52,732 bases of DNA, from NCBI GenBank assembly GCA_950073835.1, contig CATMRP010000012.1, positions 1 to 52,732 of the forward strand. Reading direction: 5' to 3'. The DNA is from an uncultured Alteromonadaceae bacterium (GTDB taxonomy: Bacteria; Pseudomonadota; Gammaproteobacteria; Enterobacterales; Alteromonadaceae). The translations under genes and the position numbers were made by a program. The notes beneath the pieces were generated by a model that had not been told where the DNA came from, did no database searches, and saw only the letters and a program-made list of their open reading frames with translations. Shown piece by piece: positions 1 through 7,208 of this stretch (position 1 is its first letter; the number at the start of each line of letters is the position of its first letter).

Positions 1-147
1 GCGCACAGTTACCGAAAGCACCATGTGTTTCCTACTTTACTGGAACGTGATTTTAACATCCCGGCTTTAGAAGTATTGCTTAATGAGGTACAACGTATCA
101 AACACATCCAGCAAGCGGTTAGTGCTGAGCAGCAGGGCGTAGCCTGA
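1..147 (+). CDS. DUF692 (MNIO family) protein, 3' end only
   Basis: The window opens inside this gene; 48 codons and a TGA stop at 145-147 are visible. The readable tail contains PTLLERDFNIP, followed by a short amphipathic helix, which is the usual C-terminus of DUF692 proteins (multinuclear non-heme iron-dependent oxidases that modify cysteines in RiPP precursors). The stop overlaps the ATG of the next gene by one base (TGATG), so the two are translationally coupled. The neighbour is the DUF2063 partner that normally accompanies DUF692 in bufferin/HvfABC-type operons. The precursor peptide gene would lie upstream, outside the window. The assignment rests on the short tail plus the neighbour. 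Confidence 0.8.
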   Translation, partial: AHSYRKHHVFPTLLERDFNIPALEVLLNEVQRIKHIQQAVSAEQQGVA

Positions 148-896
148 TGACATTACAGGTGCAATTGCAATCATTCGCCAATAGCATTCGGGCGCCACAA
201 AATTCAACAGACGAGTCGGCTGAAACGCAACGCAGAATGGATATTTATCGCACGTTGTTTTTCAACAATGTCGCGGGCTTTATCCAAAACGGGTTTCCGG
301 TGTTACACAGCCTGTATACTGAGGATCAGTGGCAGGCGCTAATTCGACGCTTTTTTATCGAACACCAGTGTTCGTCGCCTTATTTTATCCATATCAGTAA
401 AGAGTTCGTTGAATACCTGAGCAATGAATACCAGCCAGTTGCTAGCGATCCCCCCTTTATGGCGGAGCTCGCGCATTATGAATGGCTTGAGCTGGCGCTT
501 TCTGTAAGGGATGCAGAGCAACCGTTAAACTTTTGGCGGCAGGATGGCATTCCACTACAGTTCACTGCTTCACCATTGACTGAGCTGGCCGCATATCACT
601 ATCCGGTGCATCAGATTAGCGCCGATTTCAGGCCCGAATCTGCCGATGCTATGCATTACTACCTGCTCTATCGTGACGAGCAGCATCAGGTACAATTTCA
701 GCATATTACCCCACTGTCTGCGCTGGCATTACAATTGCTCAGCAGTGAGGTGTATAGTTTTGATTCGTTGGTGACAGCCATTCACCAGCAAGCTCCACAG
801 TTTTCCGTTGAAACACTACATCAGGGGCTGACACCGTTACTGAGCCAGTGGTTATCCTGTGGCACGGTTATCCCCGCGGACCCCAGCGGTATATAG
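147..896 (+). CDS. DUF2063 (HvfC/BufC-type) RiPP maturation partner
   Basis: A 249-residue protein with the N-terminal DUF2063 helical domain (residues about 3-95, including RMDIYRTLFFNNVAGFIQN and a HYEWLELAL segment near 110). DUF2063 proteins bind DUF692 oxidases and help present the precursor peptide. Such operons make copper-binding 'bufferins' in many proteobacteria. The C-terminal part is variable and ends in a helix-rich region that resembles a winged helix in related proteins. There is no signal peptide, as expected for a cytoplasmic partner. It starts at the ATG overlapping the upstream stop. A GC-rich hairpin follows at 905-929, so this is probably the last gene of the operon. The family is confident; the metal link is from family knowledge only. 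Confidence 0.85.
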   Translation: MTLQVQLQSFANSIRAPQNSTDESAETQRRMDIYRTLFFNNVAGFIQNGFPVLHSLYTEDQWQALIRRFFIEHQCSSPYFIHISKEFVEYLSNEYQPVASDPPFMAELAHYEWLELALSVRDAEQPLNFWRQDGIPLQFTASPLTELAAYHYPVHQISADFRPESADAMHYYLLYRDEQHQVQFQHITPLSALALQLLSSEVYSFDSLVTAIHQQAPQFSVETLHQGLTPLLSQWLSCGTVIPADPSGI

Positions 897-904
897 ATAA
901 AATG

Positions 905-929
905 AATGCCCGGTTTTTCATCGGGCGTT
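905..929 (+). terminator. Probable terminator after the DUF692/DUF2063 pair
   Basis: GCCCG (908-912) pairs with CGGGC (922-926), and the stem extends by A/T and G-T pairs to 905-929. It sits 9 bases after the stop. The run that follows (TTATATTTA) is U-poor, so termination may be weak. Confidence 0.5.
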
Positions 930-1007
930 ATATTTACACTGTCAATTTAAACCGCTTTCGATTACCATTTACCCCCTTTTTTAGCTTAATTAAATTTGAG
1001 AATTTTC

Positions 1008-1133
1008 ATGGCTGGTAACGAAGATTTTAAAGAAGTATTTAACTGGTGGTATTTTCTGGCAATTGTGGTTGCGTTAGTGGCGTTTCCATTGCTTCCCACG
1101 CTAGCAGGTATCTTTACATACCTGATCAAATAA
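1008..1133 (+). CDS. 41-residue single-pass membrane protein
   Basis: ATG at 1008, stop TAA at 1131-1133. The peptide begins MAGNEDFKEVFNWWYFL, followed by one strongly hydrophobic helix (residues about 14-38: FLAIVVALVAFPLLPTLAGI) and a short polar end. A GAG lies about 10 bases upstream of the ATG as a weak ribosome binding site. It sits between the terminator of the preceding operon and apt, on the same strand as apt, 33 bases before it. The function is unknown. The acidic/tryptophan-rich head plus one helix suggests an inner-membrane microprotein. It could be a chance ORF, but the codon pattern and the clean single helix argue for a real gene. Confidence 0.6.
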   Translation: MAGNEDFKEVFNWWYFLAIVVALVAFPLLPTLAGIFTYLIK

Positions 1134-1166
1134 ATTCATGCTAAAAAATAATTATAAAGGACAGGC

Positions 1167-1703
1167 ATGAGTGCAGAGTATATAAAATCAGTTGTAAAAA
1201 CAGTGCCGGACTATCCCAAGCCTGGCATTGAATTCCGTGATGTGACCAGCGTATTAGAAGATTACGAGGCATTCAGCCAGTGTATCTCTATGCTGCTCGA
1301 CAAATACCGACCTTATGGTTTTAACAAAGTGGCAGGCACTGAAGCCCGCGGCTTTTTATTTGGCGCTCCTTTGGCGCTGGAACTGGGAGTCGGTTTTATC
1401 CCGGTACGCAAACCTAACAAACTGCCTCGCGACGTACTCAGCGAAAGCTACGAACTCGAATACGGCAAAGACACCCTGGAAATCCACCGGGATGCCATTA
1501 ACCCCGGCGATAAGGTGCTTTTGATCGACGATCTGTTAGCCACGGGCGGTACTATTTCGGCTACGGCTAAGCTTATTCGTAACCTCGGTGGCGTTGTAGA
1601 GCACGCTGGTTTCGTGATCGGCTTACCGGCACTACACGGCTATGAAAAGCTTGCAGCGCTGGGGCTGGAACCTTATTGTATTTGTGAATTTGATGGCGAA
1701 TAA
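1167..1703 (+). CDS. apt: Adenine phosphoribosyltransferase
   Basis: A 178-residue cytosolic purine-salvage enzyme: adenine + PRPP to AMP + PPi. The PRPP-binding loop [13 protein letters not shown] is at residues about 116-128. An N-terminal [20 protein letters not shown] segment is typical of Apt. Length matches the family (about 180 residues). The start ATG is preceded by AAAGGAC with good spacing. It is followed after 12 bases by dnaX, the same apt-dnaX-ybaB arrangement as in Escherichia coli and relatives, so they are probably co-transcribed. Confidence 0.97.
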   Translation: MSAEYIKSVVKTVPDYPKPGIEFRDVTSVLEDYEAFSQCISMLLDKYRPYGFNKVAGTEARGFLFGAPLALELGVGFIPVRKPNKLPRDVLSESYELEYGKDTLEIHRDAINPGDKVLLIDDLLATGGTISATAKLIRNLGGVVEHAGFVIGLPALHGYEKLAALGLEPYCICEFDGE

Positions 1704-1715
1704 GGACATCTAACG

Positions 1716-4127
1716 GTGGCATATCAGGTACTGGCAAGAAAATGGCGGCCGGGCAGATTTGCTGAACTGGTTGGCCAGGAGCACGTTGTTGCGGCGATCA
1801 CCAATGCGTTGGATAACGATCGCTTACATCACGCTTACCTGTTTACAGGAACGCGTGGGGTAGGTAAAACCACTATCGCGCGTATATTCTCCAAAAGCCT
1901 TAACTGTGAACAGGGGCAAAGTGCTAACCCTTGCGGTCAGTGCAGTACCTGTGTCGAAATAGAGCAGGGTAACTATGTTGATTTGCTTGAAATCGATGCT
2001 GCTTCTCGCACAAAAGTTGAAGATACCCGTGAGCTGCTGGACAACGTCCAGTACAAGCCAACCCGCGGGCGCTATAAGGTTTATCTGATAGACGAAGTGC
2101 ATATGCTGTCCAAGCACAGTTTTAATGCCTTGCTTAAAACGCTGGAAGAGCCACCGCCTCACGTTAAGTTTTTGCTAGCCACCACAGACCCGCAAAAATT
2201 ACCCATCACGATTTTGTCCCGTTGTTTGCAGTTTAATCTCAAGGCTCTGTCCCGGGATCAGATTGGTCAGCAACTACAGCACATCTTGCAGCAGGAACAG
2301 ATCGCCTTTGAAGAGTCTGCGCTGGGATTATTAGCTAAAGCCGCCCAGGGCAGTATGCGTGACGCCCTGAGTCTGACCGACCAGGCGATAGCACAGGGCA
2401 ATAATCAGGTATCCGCCAGCATCGTTACTGATATGCTTGGCCTGATGGATCGCCAGCAACTGCTGAAAATCCTGTTTGCGATTGGTAAAAAGGATGCCGC
2501 TGAAGTACTTCATCAGGCTGCAGAAATTGACGTGCTCGCGCCTGATTACAGTATTGTGTTAGCAGAACTGGCGAGCTTGCTGCACCAGATAGCACTTACC
2601 CAGTGGGTACCAGAAGCGTGTAAGCTGGAAACTAACACCGCCAAAGCTATTTATCAGTTGGCCCGGCATTTTGCTCCGGAGCAAGTTCAGTTGCTCTATC
2701 AGATTGCTTTGCAGGGCCGTAAAGATTTACCCTTTGCCAACGATGCGCGCAGCGCGTTTGAAATGACCTTACTGCGCATGATGACCTTTGCCCCGGTAGA
2801 ACCGGTTGGCGAGCGGGAAACCGTTATTCAGCAAGCGCCAGCACGTTCTATGCCGGATGCTGGTCATCAGGCTGCCTCTACGCCCGCTGCGCCAGCTGTT
2901 CAGGCAGAACATCAGGCTGATACAGCTACTGAGAGGGTTGACCAAAACGCTGAACCGGCCGGGCAGGCCGAAGTATCCGATGAATCACAACAGCTTGCCT
3001 CTGAGGCAGAGCAGTTGATGGATGAAGCTGAAGATTTTCGTCAGCAAAGTGAAGCGTTAACGCAGCCGTCATCACAATCACCGCAGTATGATGAGCCACC
3101 GCAGGATTACGACGCTTACCAGCAGTACGACAATAATCCACCGGATGAGCACATGCCGCCGCCAGCCGATTACCCGCCTGCTTATGATGGACCGGTGGAA
3201 CCTCAGCCTGAAGCGACTGCTCAGGAAGAGCAGGCTTCGGTGTCGAATACCGCTGCCATGCTGGCGTTGCGTCAACGACTCAAACAGCAAGCTGCGGAGG
3301 ACAAAGCTGACGCTGCAAAAAAGCCAGCAATGACTAGCCGGGAGTTTAAACCCTCGCTCGCAGCTAAGGCCGCACAGAATAATGAATCACAGCCTCAGAG
3401 TGAGGCAAGTGAAGCAGCTCAGCCATCGCCCAATAATGCCAATGTAGCGCCTCAGAATGAGCCTTATGAGCATCAGGAAGCAGAAGCCGACTCTCCGCCG
3501 CCCTGGGTGTTAGAAAATAGTCAGGGTATGGCTGATGAACCAGGCCAAAATGCTGAGCCGGTCAATGAAGTTCAGGTTAGCGATACCAACGCTAATGCCG
3601 GGTTTGAGCGAACCGATAGCATTAATAACTCGTCGCAACCTGCGGCAGAGGAGCCGGCGACCTTCGATCCAAATCAGGGGGCCAACGTATCATTTAGTAC
3701 GTACAGTGATTTACCTGCTTATCTTGAAAATGGCGACAAGCTACTTGCAGCCAGTCAAATCGATAAGTGGAGCGCGCTGATTGAGGCGATGCCTATTGCG
3801 GGATTGCTCAAGCAGGTTGCTTTGCACTCCTTATTTGAGCGCACTGAAGATAAGGTTTTACTCCGGCTCGACCCGGCCCAGCAGCACCTGGTTAACGAAA
3901 CGACCGCGTCTCAACTGTCGACTGCCATGTCAGAAGTGCTACAATCATCGGTAACTGTACGGTTAGAGTTTGCAGAGGTCACCGACACACCTTTTCAGAT
4001 TCAACAGCAAATTAATACCATGCGACAACGTCATGCTCGACAGGTTATTCAGTCAGATGATGTTATCTGCTCTGTGGTGGGGGCGTTCAATGCTGAAGTA
4101 CTGGAAGACAGTATTCAGCCTCGCTGA
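1716..4127 (+). CDS. dnaX: DNA polymerase III subunits tau and gamma (clamp-loader ATPase)
   Basis: An 803-residue tau form, starting at GTG with AAGGA 9 bases upstream. The N-terminal AAA+ module shows Walker A GTRGVGKT (about 45-52), the zinc-binding Cys cluster (64-85 region), a DEVH Walker B (about 125) and the LSRCLQF sensor region. The clamp-loader collar follows to about residue 370. Residues about 380-690 form a long Gln/Pro/Glu/Ala-rich linker, much longer than in E. coli (643 residues total). The C-terminal tau domain (about 695-803), which binds the polymerase alpha subunit and DnaB, is intact. An A AAA AAG heptamer at 3317-3323, in the right phase, would give a -1 shift to ASND-stop, i.e. 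a gamma of about 540 residues that lacks the tau C-terminal domain. Confidence 0.97.
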   Translation: MAYQVLARKWRPGRFAELVGQEHVVAAITNALDNDRLHHAYLFTGTRGVGKTTIARIFSKSLNCEQGQSANPCGQCSTCVEIEQGNYVDLLEIDAASRTKVEDTRELLDNVQYKPTRGRYKVYLIDEVHMLSKHSFNALLKTLEEPPPHVKFLLATTDPQKLPITILSRCLQFNLKALSRDQIGQQLQHILQQEQIAFEESALGLLAKAAQGSMRDALSLTDQAIAQGNNQVSASIVTDMLGLMDRQQLLKILFAIGKKDAAEVLHQAAEIDVLAPDYSIVLAELASLLHQIALTQWVPEACKLETNTAKAIYQLARHFAPEQVQLLYQIALQGRKDLPFANDARSAFEMTLLRMMTFAPVEPVGERETVIQQAPARSMPDAGHQAASTPAAPAVQAEHQADTATERVDQNAEPAGQAEVSDESQQLASEAEQLMDEAEDFRQQSEALTQPSSQSPQYDEPPQDYDAYQQYDNNPPDEHMPPPADYPPAYDGPVEPQPEATAQEEQASVSNTAAMLALRQRLKQQAAEDKADAAKKPAMTSREFKPSLAAKAAQNNESQPQSEASEAAQPSPNNANVAPQNEPYEHQEAEADSPPPWVLENSQGMADEPGQNAEPVNEVQVSDTNANAGFERTDSINNSSQPAAEEPATFDPNQGANVSFSTYSDLPAYLENGDKLLAASQIDKWSALIEAMPIAGLLKQVALHSLFERTEDKVLLRLDPAQQHLVNETTASQLSTAMSEVLQSSVTVRLEFAEVTDTPFQIQQQINTMRQRHARQVIQSDDVICSVVGAFNAEVLEDSIQPR
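3317..3358 (+). promoter_or_regulatory. Programmed -1 frameshift site in dnaX
   Basis: The slippery heptamer A AAA AAG (3317-3323) is phased as gcA-AAA-AAG in the dnaX frame, identical to the E. coli dnaX heptamer. A -1 slip reads GCC AGC AAT GAC then TAG at 3335-3337. A stem with one interior mismatch can form downstream (AGC..GGG at 3336-3342 with CCC..GCT at 3351-3358). GGAGG lies at 3296-3300, 16 bases upstream (E. coli has its stimulating Shine-Dalgarno-like element about 10 bases upstream). Heptamer and phase are seen; stimulation by these elements is inferred. Confidence 0.8.
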
Positions 4128-4175
4128 GTAGCGATGTCGCAACTTATCAATTTTTTCTATTAGAGAGATACAATT

Positions 4176-4502
4176 ATGTTCAAAGGCGGAATGGGCAACA
4201 TCATGAAGCAGGCGCAGCAAATGCAGGAGCGCATGCAGAAAACCCAGGAAGAACTGGCCAATCTTGAAGTGGTGGGTGAATCTGGCGCGGGCATGGTAAA
4301 AGTCACCATGACCTGTAACCACAATGTACGCCGTGTAGAAATTGATGAGTCGTTAATGGAAGACGATAAAGACATGGTGGAAGATCTGGTCGCCGCAGCA
4401 TTTAACGACGCCGCGCGCCGCGTAGCCGAAACGTCAAAAGAAAGAATGTCTGACGTCACCGGTGGCATGCCATTGCCTCCTGGCATGAAAATGCCGTTTT
4501 AA
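4176..4502 (+). CDS. ybaB: YbaB/EbfC nucleoid-associated protein
   Basis: A 108-residue small dimeric DNA-binding protein. It begins [20 protein letters not shown], the standard YbaB N-terminus, continues through [12 protein letters not shown] and ends LPPGMKMPF as in E. coli YbaB (109 residues). The ribosome binding site AGAGAG is about 8 bases upstream. It follows dnaX by 48 bases. Its last codons and stop are the left copy of the 15-bp repeat that bounds the island. The island therefore entered at the very 3' end of ybaB and left an intact protein. The gene's own terminator now lies 16.7 kb away at 21201-21228. Confidence 0.96.
   Translation: MFKGGMGNIMKQAQQMQERMQKTQEELANLEVVGESGAGMVKVTMTCNHNVRRVEIDESLMEDDKDMVEDLVAAAFNDAARRVAETSKERMSDVTGGMPLPPGMKMPF
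4488..4502. repeat. attL core: left copy of 15-bp island boundary repeat
   Basis: AAAATGCCGTTTTAA, the last four codons of ybaB plus its stop, is identical to 21172-21186. Similarity extends leftwards (TGGC in both, 3 bases before the repeat). At this copy GGCAT-GAAA-ATGCC (4482-4495) forms a small inverted repeat, as expected of core-type sites for a tyrosine recombinase. Confidence 0.8.
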
Positions 4503-4547
4503 GCTACAGCCATTGTATTTATTGGTCTCTAGCAGTATGAGAATTGA

Positions 4548-4569
4548 TGGGGCCAAATAGGGGCCAAAA
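4548..4569. repeat. Left copy of 22-bp repeat, probable integrase arm site
   Basis: A T followed by two direct GGGGCCAAA units separated by TA. The same 22 bases occur at 21041-21062. It lies 45 bases inside the left boundary. Paired short direct repeats close inside both ends of an integrated element fit arm-type binding sites for the N-terminal domain of the integrase. Role is inferred. Confidence 0.65.
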
Positions 4570-4582
4570 GGTTTCCTGATAC

Positions 4583-4614
4583 AAAAAAGCTCTATTAGCT
4601 AATAGAGCTTTTTT
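4583..4614. terminator. Strong bidirectional intrinsic terminator
   Basis: A perfect 32-base palindrome centred at 4598/4599: ten-base GC-containing arms (GCTCTATTAG/CTAATAGAGC) flanked by six A on the left and seven T on the right. It works on either strand and shields the chromosome from the island at the left end. The rest of 4615-4816 holds no gene that I can see. Confidence 0.85.
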
Positions 4615-4816
4615 TAAATCCTTCCCTTAATGGGACTAGTCACCATTTGAACTGACATTTTTACTAACTAAGCGCGATCACACATGACAGTCTCTTGTGT
4701 ACGTAAAACGGACGTCTAACTTTTTTGCTCTGAAAACACTGAGGACGTTTTATTATTGGAAACGAGTGTTACTATGAGGTCTCAGTAATAAGCTTTTATA
4801 CCTAAATGGAATTTTG

Positions 4817-5404
4817 ATGGCGACAGATACCCCATATAAAGATCTACATGATCGCATTAAGAAAACTACAAAGAATAGATTCGCTGCGCAACGTAGATTA
4901 GAGCATCACAATAAAGCGGTATTATGGACAATTACACTTTCTTCCATTTTTTTGTTAATTACCCCTTTAGCCCAAGGTTTCGAAATCGAACTAACGCAAG
5001 ACAAAAAAACTATAGATTTCGTCCAAATTCTACTCACTATCGTAATTCTCGCTGTTTCAATTATCCTTAGCATGGCTAATTTCGCTGTTCGAGGTGAACG
5101 AATCCACAACTGTGGTATGGAGCTTAATAGCTTAGGAAGAAAGGTCTATCCTAAAGTAAATTTGGAAGATAAAGACGAAGATTATGGCACCTTAAATCAA
5201 GAGTACGACGAAATTTTAAGACGGTATGAGAACCATACAAAAGTAGACTTTATGAGGACAAAAATAGAAATGTCAGACTATTATAATCCTCCTTTCTGGT
5301 ATCGAACCGTGTTTACTTTGCGATATTTCTCAGAATTTTGGCTGTATATTGCAATTCTTAGTTGTGAGTTTATTTGGGTTGCGAAACTTTTTGGAGCAAT
5401 TTAG
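4817..5404 (+). CDS. SLATT-domain membrane protein (predicted defence effector)
   Basis: 195 residues from ATG 4817 (a TTG one codon earlier is possible; no strong ribosome binding site for either). The basic amphipathic N-terminus (HDRIKKTTKNRFAAQRRLEHHNK, about 11-33) leads into a first membrane helix (34-53) and a second at 66-90. A cytosolic helical part with NCGMELNSLGRKVYP follows, then a third hydrophobic segment near the C-terminus (about 168-192). This matches the SLATT families (SMODS/SLOG-associated 2TM effector domains), which are proposed pore-forming effectors in nucleotide-signalling defence systems. No CD-NTase or SLOG gene is adjacent. The next genes encode a SEC-C protein and a TIR-like nucleotide-binding protein, so a partner may be among them. 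AT-rich, suggesting recent acquisition. Confidence 0.75.
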   Translation: MATDTPYKDLHDRIKKTTKNRFAAQRRLEHHNKAVLWTITLSSIFLLITPLAQGFEIELTQDKKTIDFVQILLTIVILAVSIILSMANFAVRGERIHNCGMELNSLGRKVYPKVNLEDKDEDYGTLNQEYDEILRRYENHTKVDFMRTKIEMSDYYNPPFWYRTVFTLRYFSEFWLYIAILSCEFIWVAKLFGAI

Positions 5405-5452
5405 GTATAACAAACACATCAACCAGTTATAGCGCTAAAAGGATTTATAACA

Positions 5453-6031
5453 TTGCAGTATTTTGATCCACCCAATATAGACAAAAGCATCCTTTGGAAG
5501 GCCGGAATAAACGAAACAGTTTTGGTTCCTATTCAACCAATCAAAGGCGCTTTGCCTCAAAACTGCCTCAATAACGTCAGAGCTTATATTGATAAATTCG
5601 GCGGTGAGGTCCAACTGGGCTGGATATTTTCAATTTTGGGGAACATTGCACTCAAGCTAACTGCCCATGCTGTTGTAAAAACTAAAGAGCAAAAGTTTCT
5701 TTGCGTTACTCCAAATCCATACAGAAAAGACAAAATTCGATTTAGTCCTGACAAGGCCGTCAACGCTCTTATAGTTAATAATTTTTTACCGCAAAAGCTA
5801 GTTCCATTGATTACCGATAAGATGTTAGACAATTATTTAGCCTTAGAAAGGGAAATGAACGACTTAAGGCTCAATAATTCAGGCGTGGTATCTCAGAAGC
5901 AAGTTCTGGATATCCAGCTAAAGGCACAAGTTTTATACCCTTTGATATTGCAACTAGCTAAGGAAAATACGTCGAAAAAGGATTATTGCTTTTGTGGATC
6001 TAATAATAAGAGAGCCAAATGCTGTAAGTAG
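5453..6031 (+). CDS. SEC-C motif protein of unknown function
   Basis: 192 residues from a TTG start preceded by AAAGGA with 9-base spacing; no in-frame ATG lies near the start. The N-terminal 170 residues are a soluble mixed domain that I do not recognise. The C-terminus (about 176-192) is a SEC-C zinc motif: CFCGSNNKRAKCCK, with the CxC...CC ligands. SEC-C tails recruit proteins to ribosomes or other partners (as in SecA) and are common in island-borne proteins. It sits 48 bases after the SLATT gene on the same strand, so joint transcription is plausible. The domain is certain; the function is not. Confidence 0.7.
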   Translation: MQYFDPPNIDKSILWKAGINETVLVPIQPIKGALPQNCLNNVRAYIDKFGGEVQLGWIFSILGNIALKLTAHAVVKTKEQKFLCVTPNPYRKDKIRFSPDKAVNALIVNNFLPQKLVPLITDKMLDNYLALEREMNDLRLNNSGVVSQKQVLDIQLKAQVLYPLILQLAKENTSKKDYCFCGSNNKRAKCCK

Positions 6032-6080
6032 GATCAAACTATAGCAAACAACTATTGGCGATCACTGCGCTCGCTTAATC

Positions 6081-6131
6081 AATAACACTTAGGCTAAAAT
6101 TGGAGCGAATCGACTGAGCCTACGTGTTATT
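6081..6131. repeat. Imperfect 15-bp inverted repeat between SEC-C gene and next gene
   Basis: AATAACACTTAGGCT (6081-6095) is complementary to AGCCTACGTGTTATT (6117-6131) in 14 of 15 positions, with a 21-base loop. It lies in the 149-base gap. There is no T run, so it is not an obvious terminator. It may be a remnant recombination site or an operator. A GAGGAG ribosome binding site for the next gene follows at about 6163. Confidence 0.55.
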
Positions 6132-6180
6132 ACCCGTTACGCTGGTATTACGTGTCTTTACCATGAGGAGTCGTTAATTA

Positions 6181-7056
6181 ATGCAAATTGGAACAGCGGC
6201 AATCGCTAAAATTGCTGAAATGATATGTGGTGACCAACCTTTTCAATTTTTTCCATATCGAAGTTCGTCTTACCTTACGCGATTTTTTGTCGATTTAGAC
6301 CTTGATTACGTTCATGATGGCTCAACTAGGCGAGTCTGGGTTAGGGAAGTTCTTGACGAACTTAATAGAAGGCAATCTCCAGACAATATGCCATCACCAG
6401 AAATGGTTAAGGTAATAGAGTATCTCTTACATCCAGATCACTTTCTATTTGATGATAACGTTGACCGTGATAAAGCTTTAGAAGCTGTTACATCATCGTT
6501 AAAAACAAATGCTCTAACAATTTCCGTTCAGGCGAACGGAACGGTTCGATTACTCCCAGAGAATGGTGAGTTTGTTTCAACCTCTTTTAAAGTCCCACCA
6601 ACCGAGCGAGTAATAACGTTTAAACCTAGTGTCTTTCAAGTTCCTGCTAAAAAGTTAAACGAAAAATTAATTTCCGTTATGATGCCATTTAATGTGGGGT
6701 TTAATGGTACTTACTCAGCTATAACTAGAGTAGCGGATTATATGAGTTTGGAATGCAAGCGAGCTGATGACATATGGGACAATTCGACGTTTATACAAGA
6801 TATCTTTGATTTGATATTTTGTTCCAAAGTAGTAGTGGTCGATTTCACTGGTAAAAATCCAAATGTCATGTATGAAACAGGAATAGCACATACTCTTGGT
6901 AAAACGGTAATTCCAATTACTCAGTCTCTTGATGATATACCTTCTGACTTAGGTCACCATAGGGCATTAAAATACTACCCAAATGAAGAAGGATTAAGGA
7001 ATCTAAGTAATGAGCTATATAAACGCCTCCAAGTTATTTATAAACAAAAAACGTAA
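6181..7056 (+). CDS. Protein with C-terminal TIR-like/deoxyribosyltransferase-like domain
   Basis: 291 residues. Residues about 162-285 form an alpha/beta nucleotide-binding domain: LISVMMPFN, then DFTGKNPNVMYETGIAHTLG (221-240) and KTVIPITQ. The D-x-T-x-x-N-x-N-V-x-Y-E-x-G-x-A pattern with its glutamate (E232) is shared by TIR-like and nucleoside 2-deoxyribosyltransferase-like domains in defence proteins. The N-terminal 130 residues are helical, with YRSSSYLTRFF and STRRVWVREVLDEL. They remind me of the AbiJ-type N-terminal domains, but this is a tentative resemblance. A predicted role is sensing or consuming a nucleotide such as NAD+ during phage attack. AT-rich like the two genes before it; possibly one three-gene system with SLATT and SEC-C. 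Confidence 0.65.
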   Translation: MQIGTAAIAKIAEMICGDQPFQFFPYRSSSYLTRFFVDLDLDYVHDGSTRRVWVREVLDELNRRQSPDNMPSPEMVKVIEYLLHPDHFLFDDNVDRDKALEAVTSSLKTNALTISVQANGTVRLLPENGEFVSTSFKVPPTERVITFKPSVFQVPAKKLNEKLISVMMPFNVGFNGTYSAITRVADYMSLECKRADDIWDNSTFIQDIFDLIFCSKVVVVDFTGKNPNVMYETGIAHTLGKTVIPITQSLDDIPSDLGHHRALKYYPNEEGLRNLSNELYKRLQVIYKQKT

Positions 7057-7208
7057 CAAGTGCATGTTGTCGGACTGCCTTTCTTCTGCGGTTGAAGCCA
7101 GCCGCAACTGCGGGCGATATTAACGTCCGCTATTTGTCTTTAACTGCCTGTCAGATGTTGTATGGGCTTTAAACTAAAAGTCTCAGTTCTGATATAAGGT
7201 TCTATACC

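Noticed and set aside
4548..4569. 22-bp repeat considered as the attachment core
   Set aside because: Both copies lie inside the element: the bases between them and the flanks are not chromosomal genes. The 15-bp repeat at the ybaB end gives a consistent boundary with the displaced terminator.
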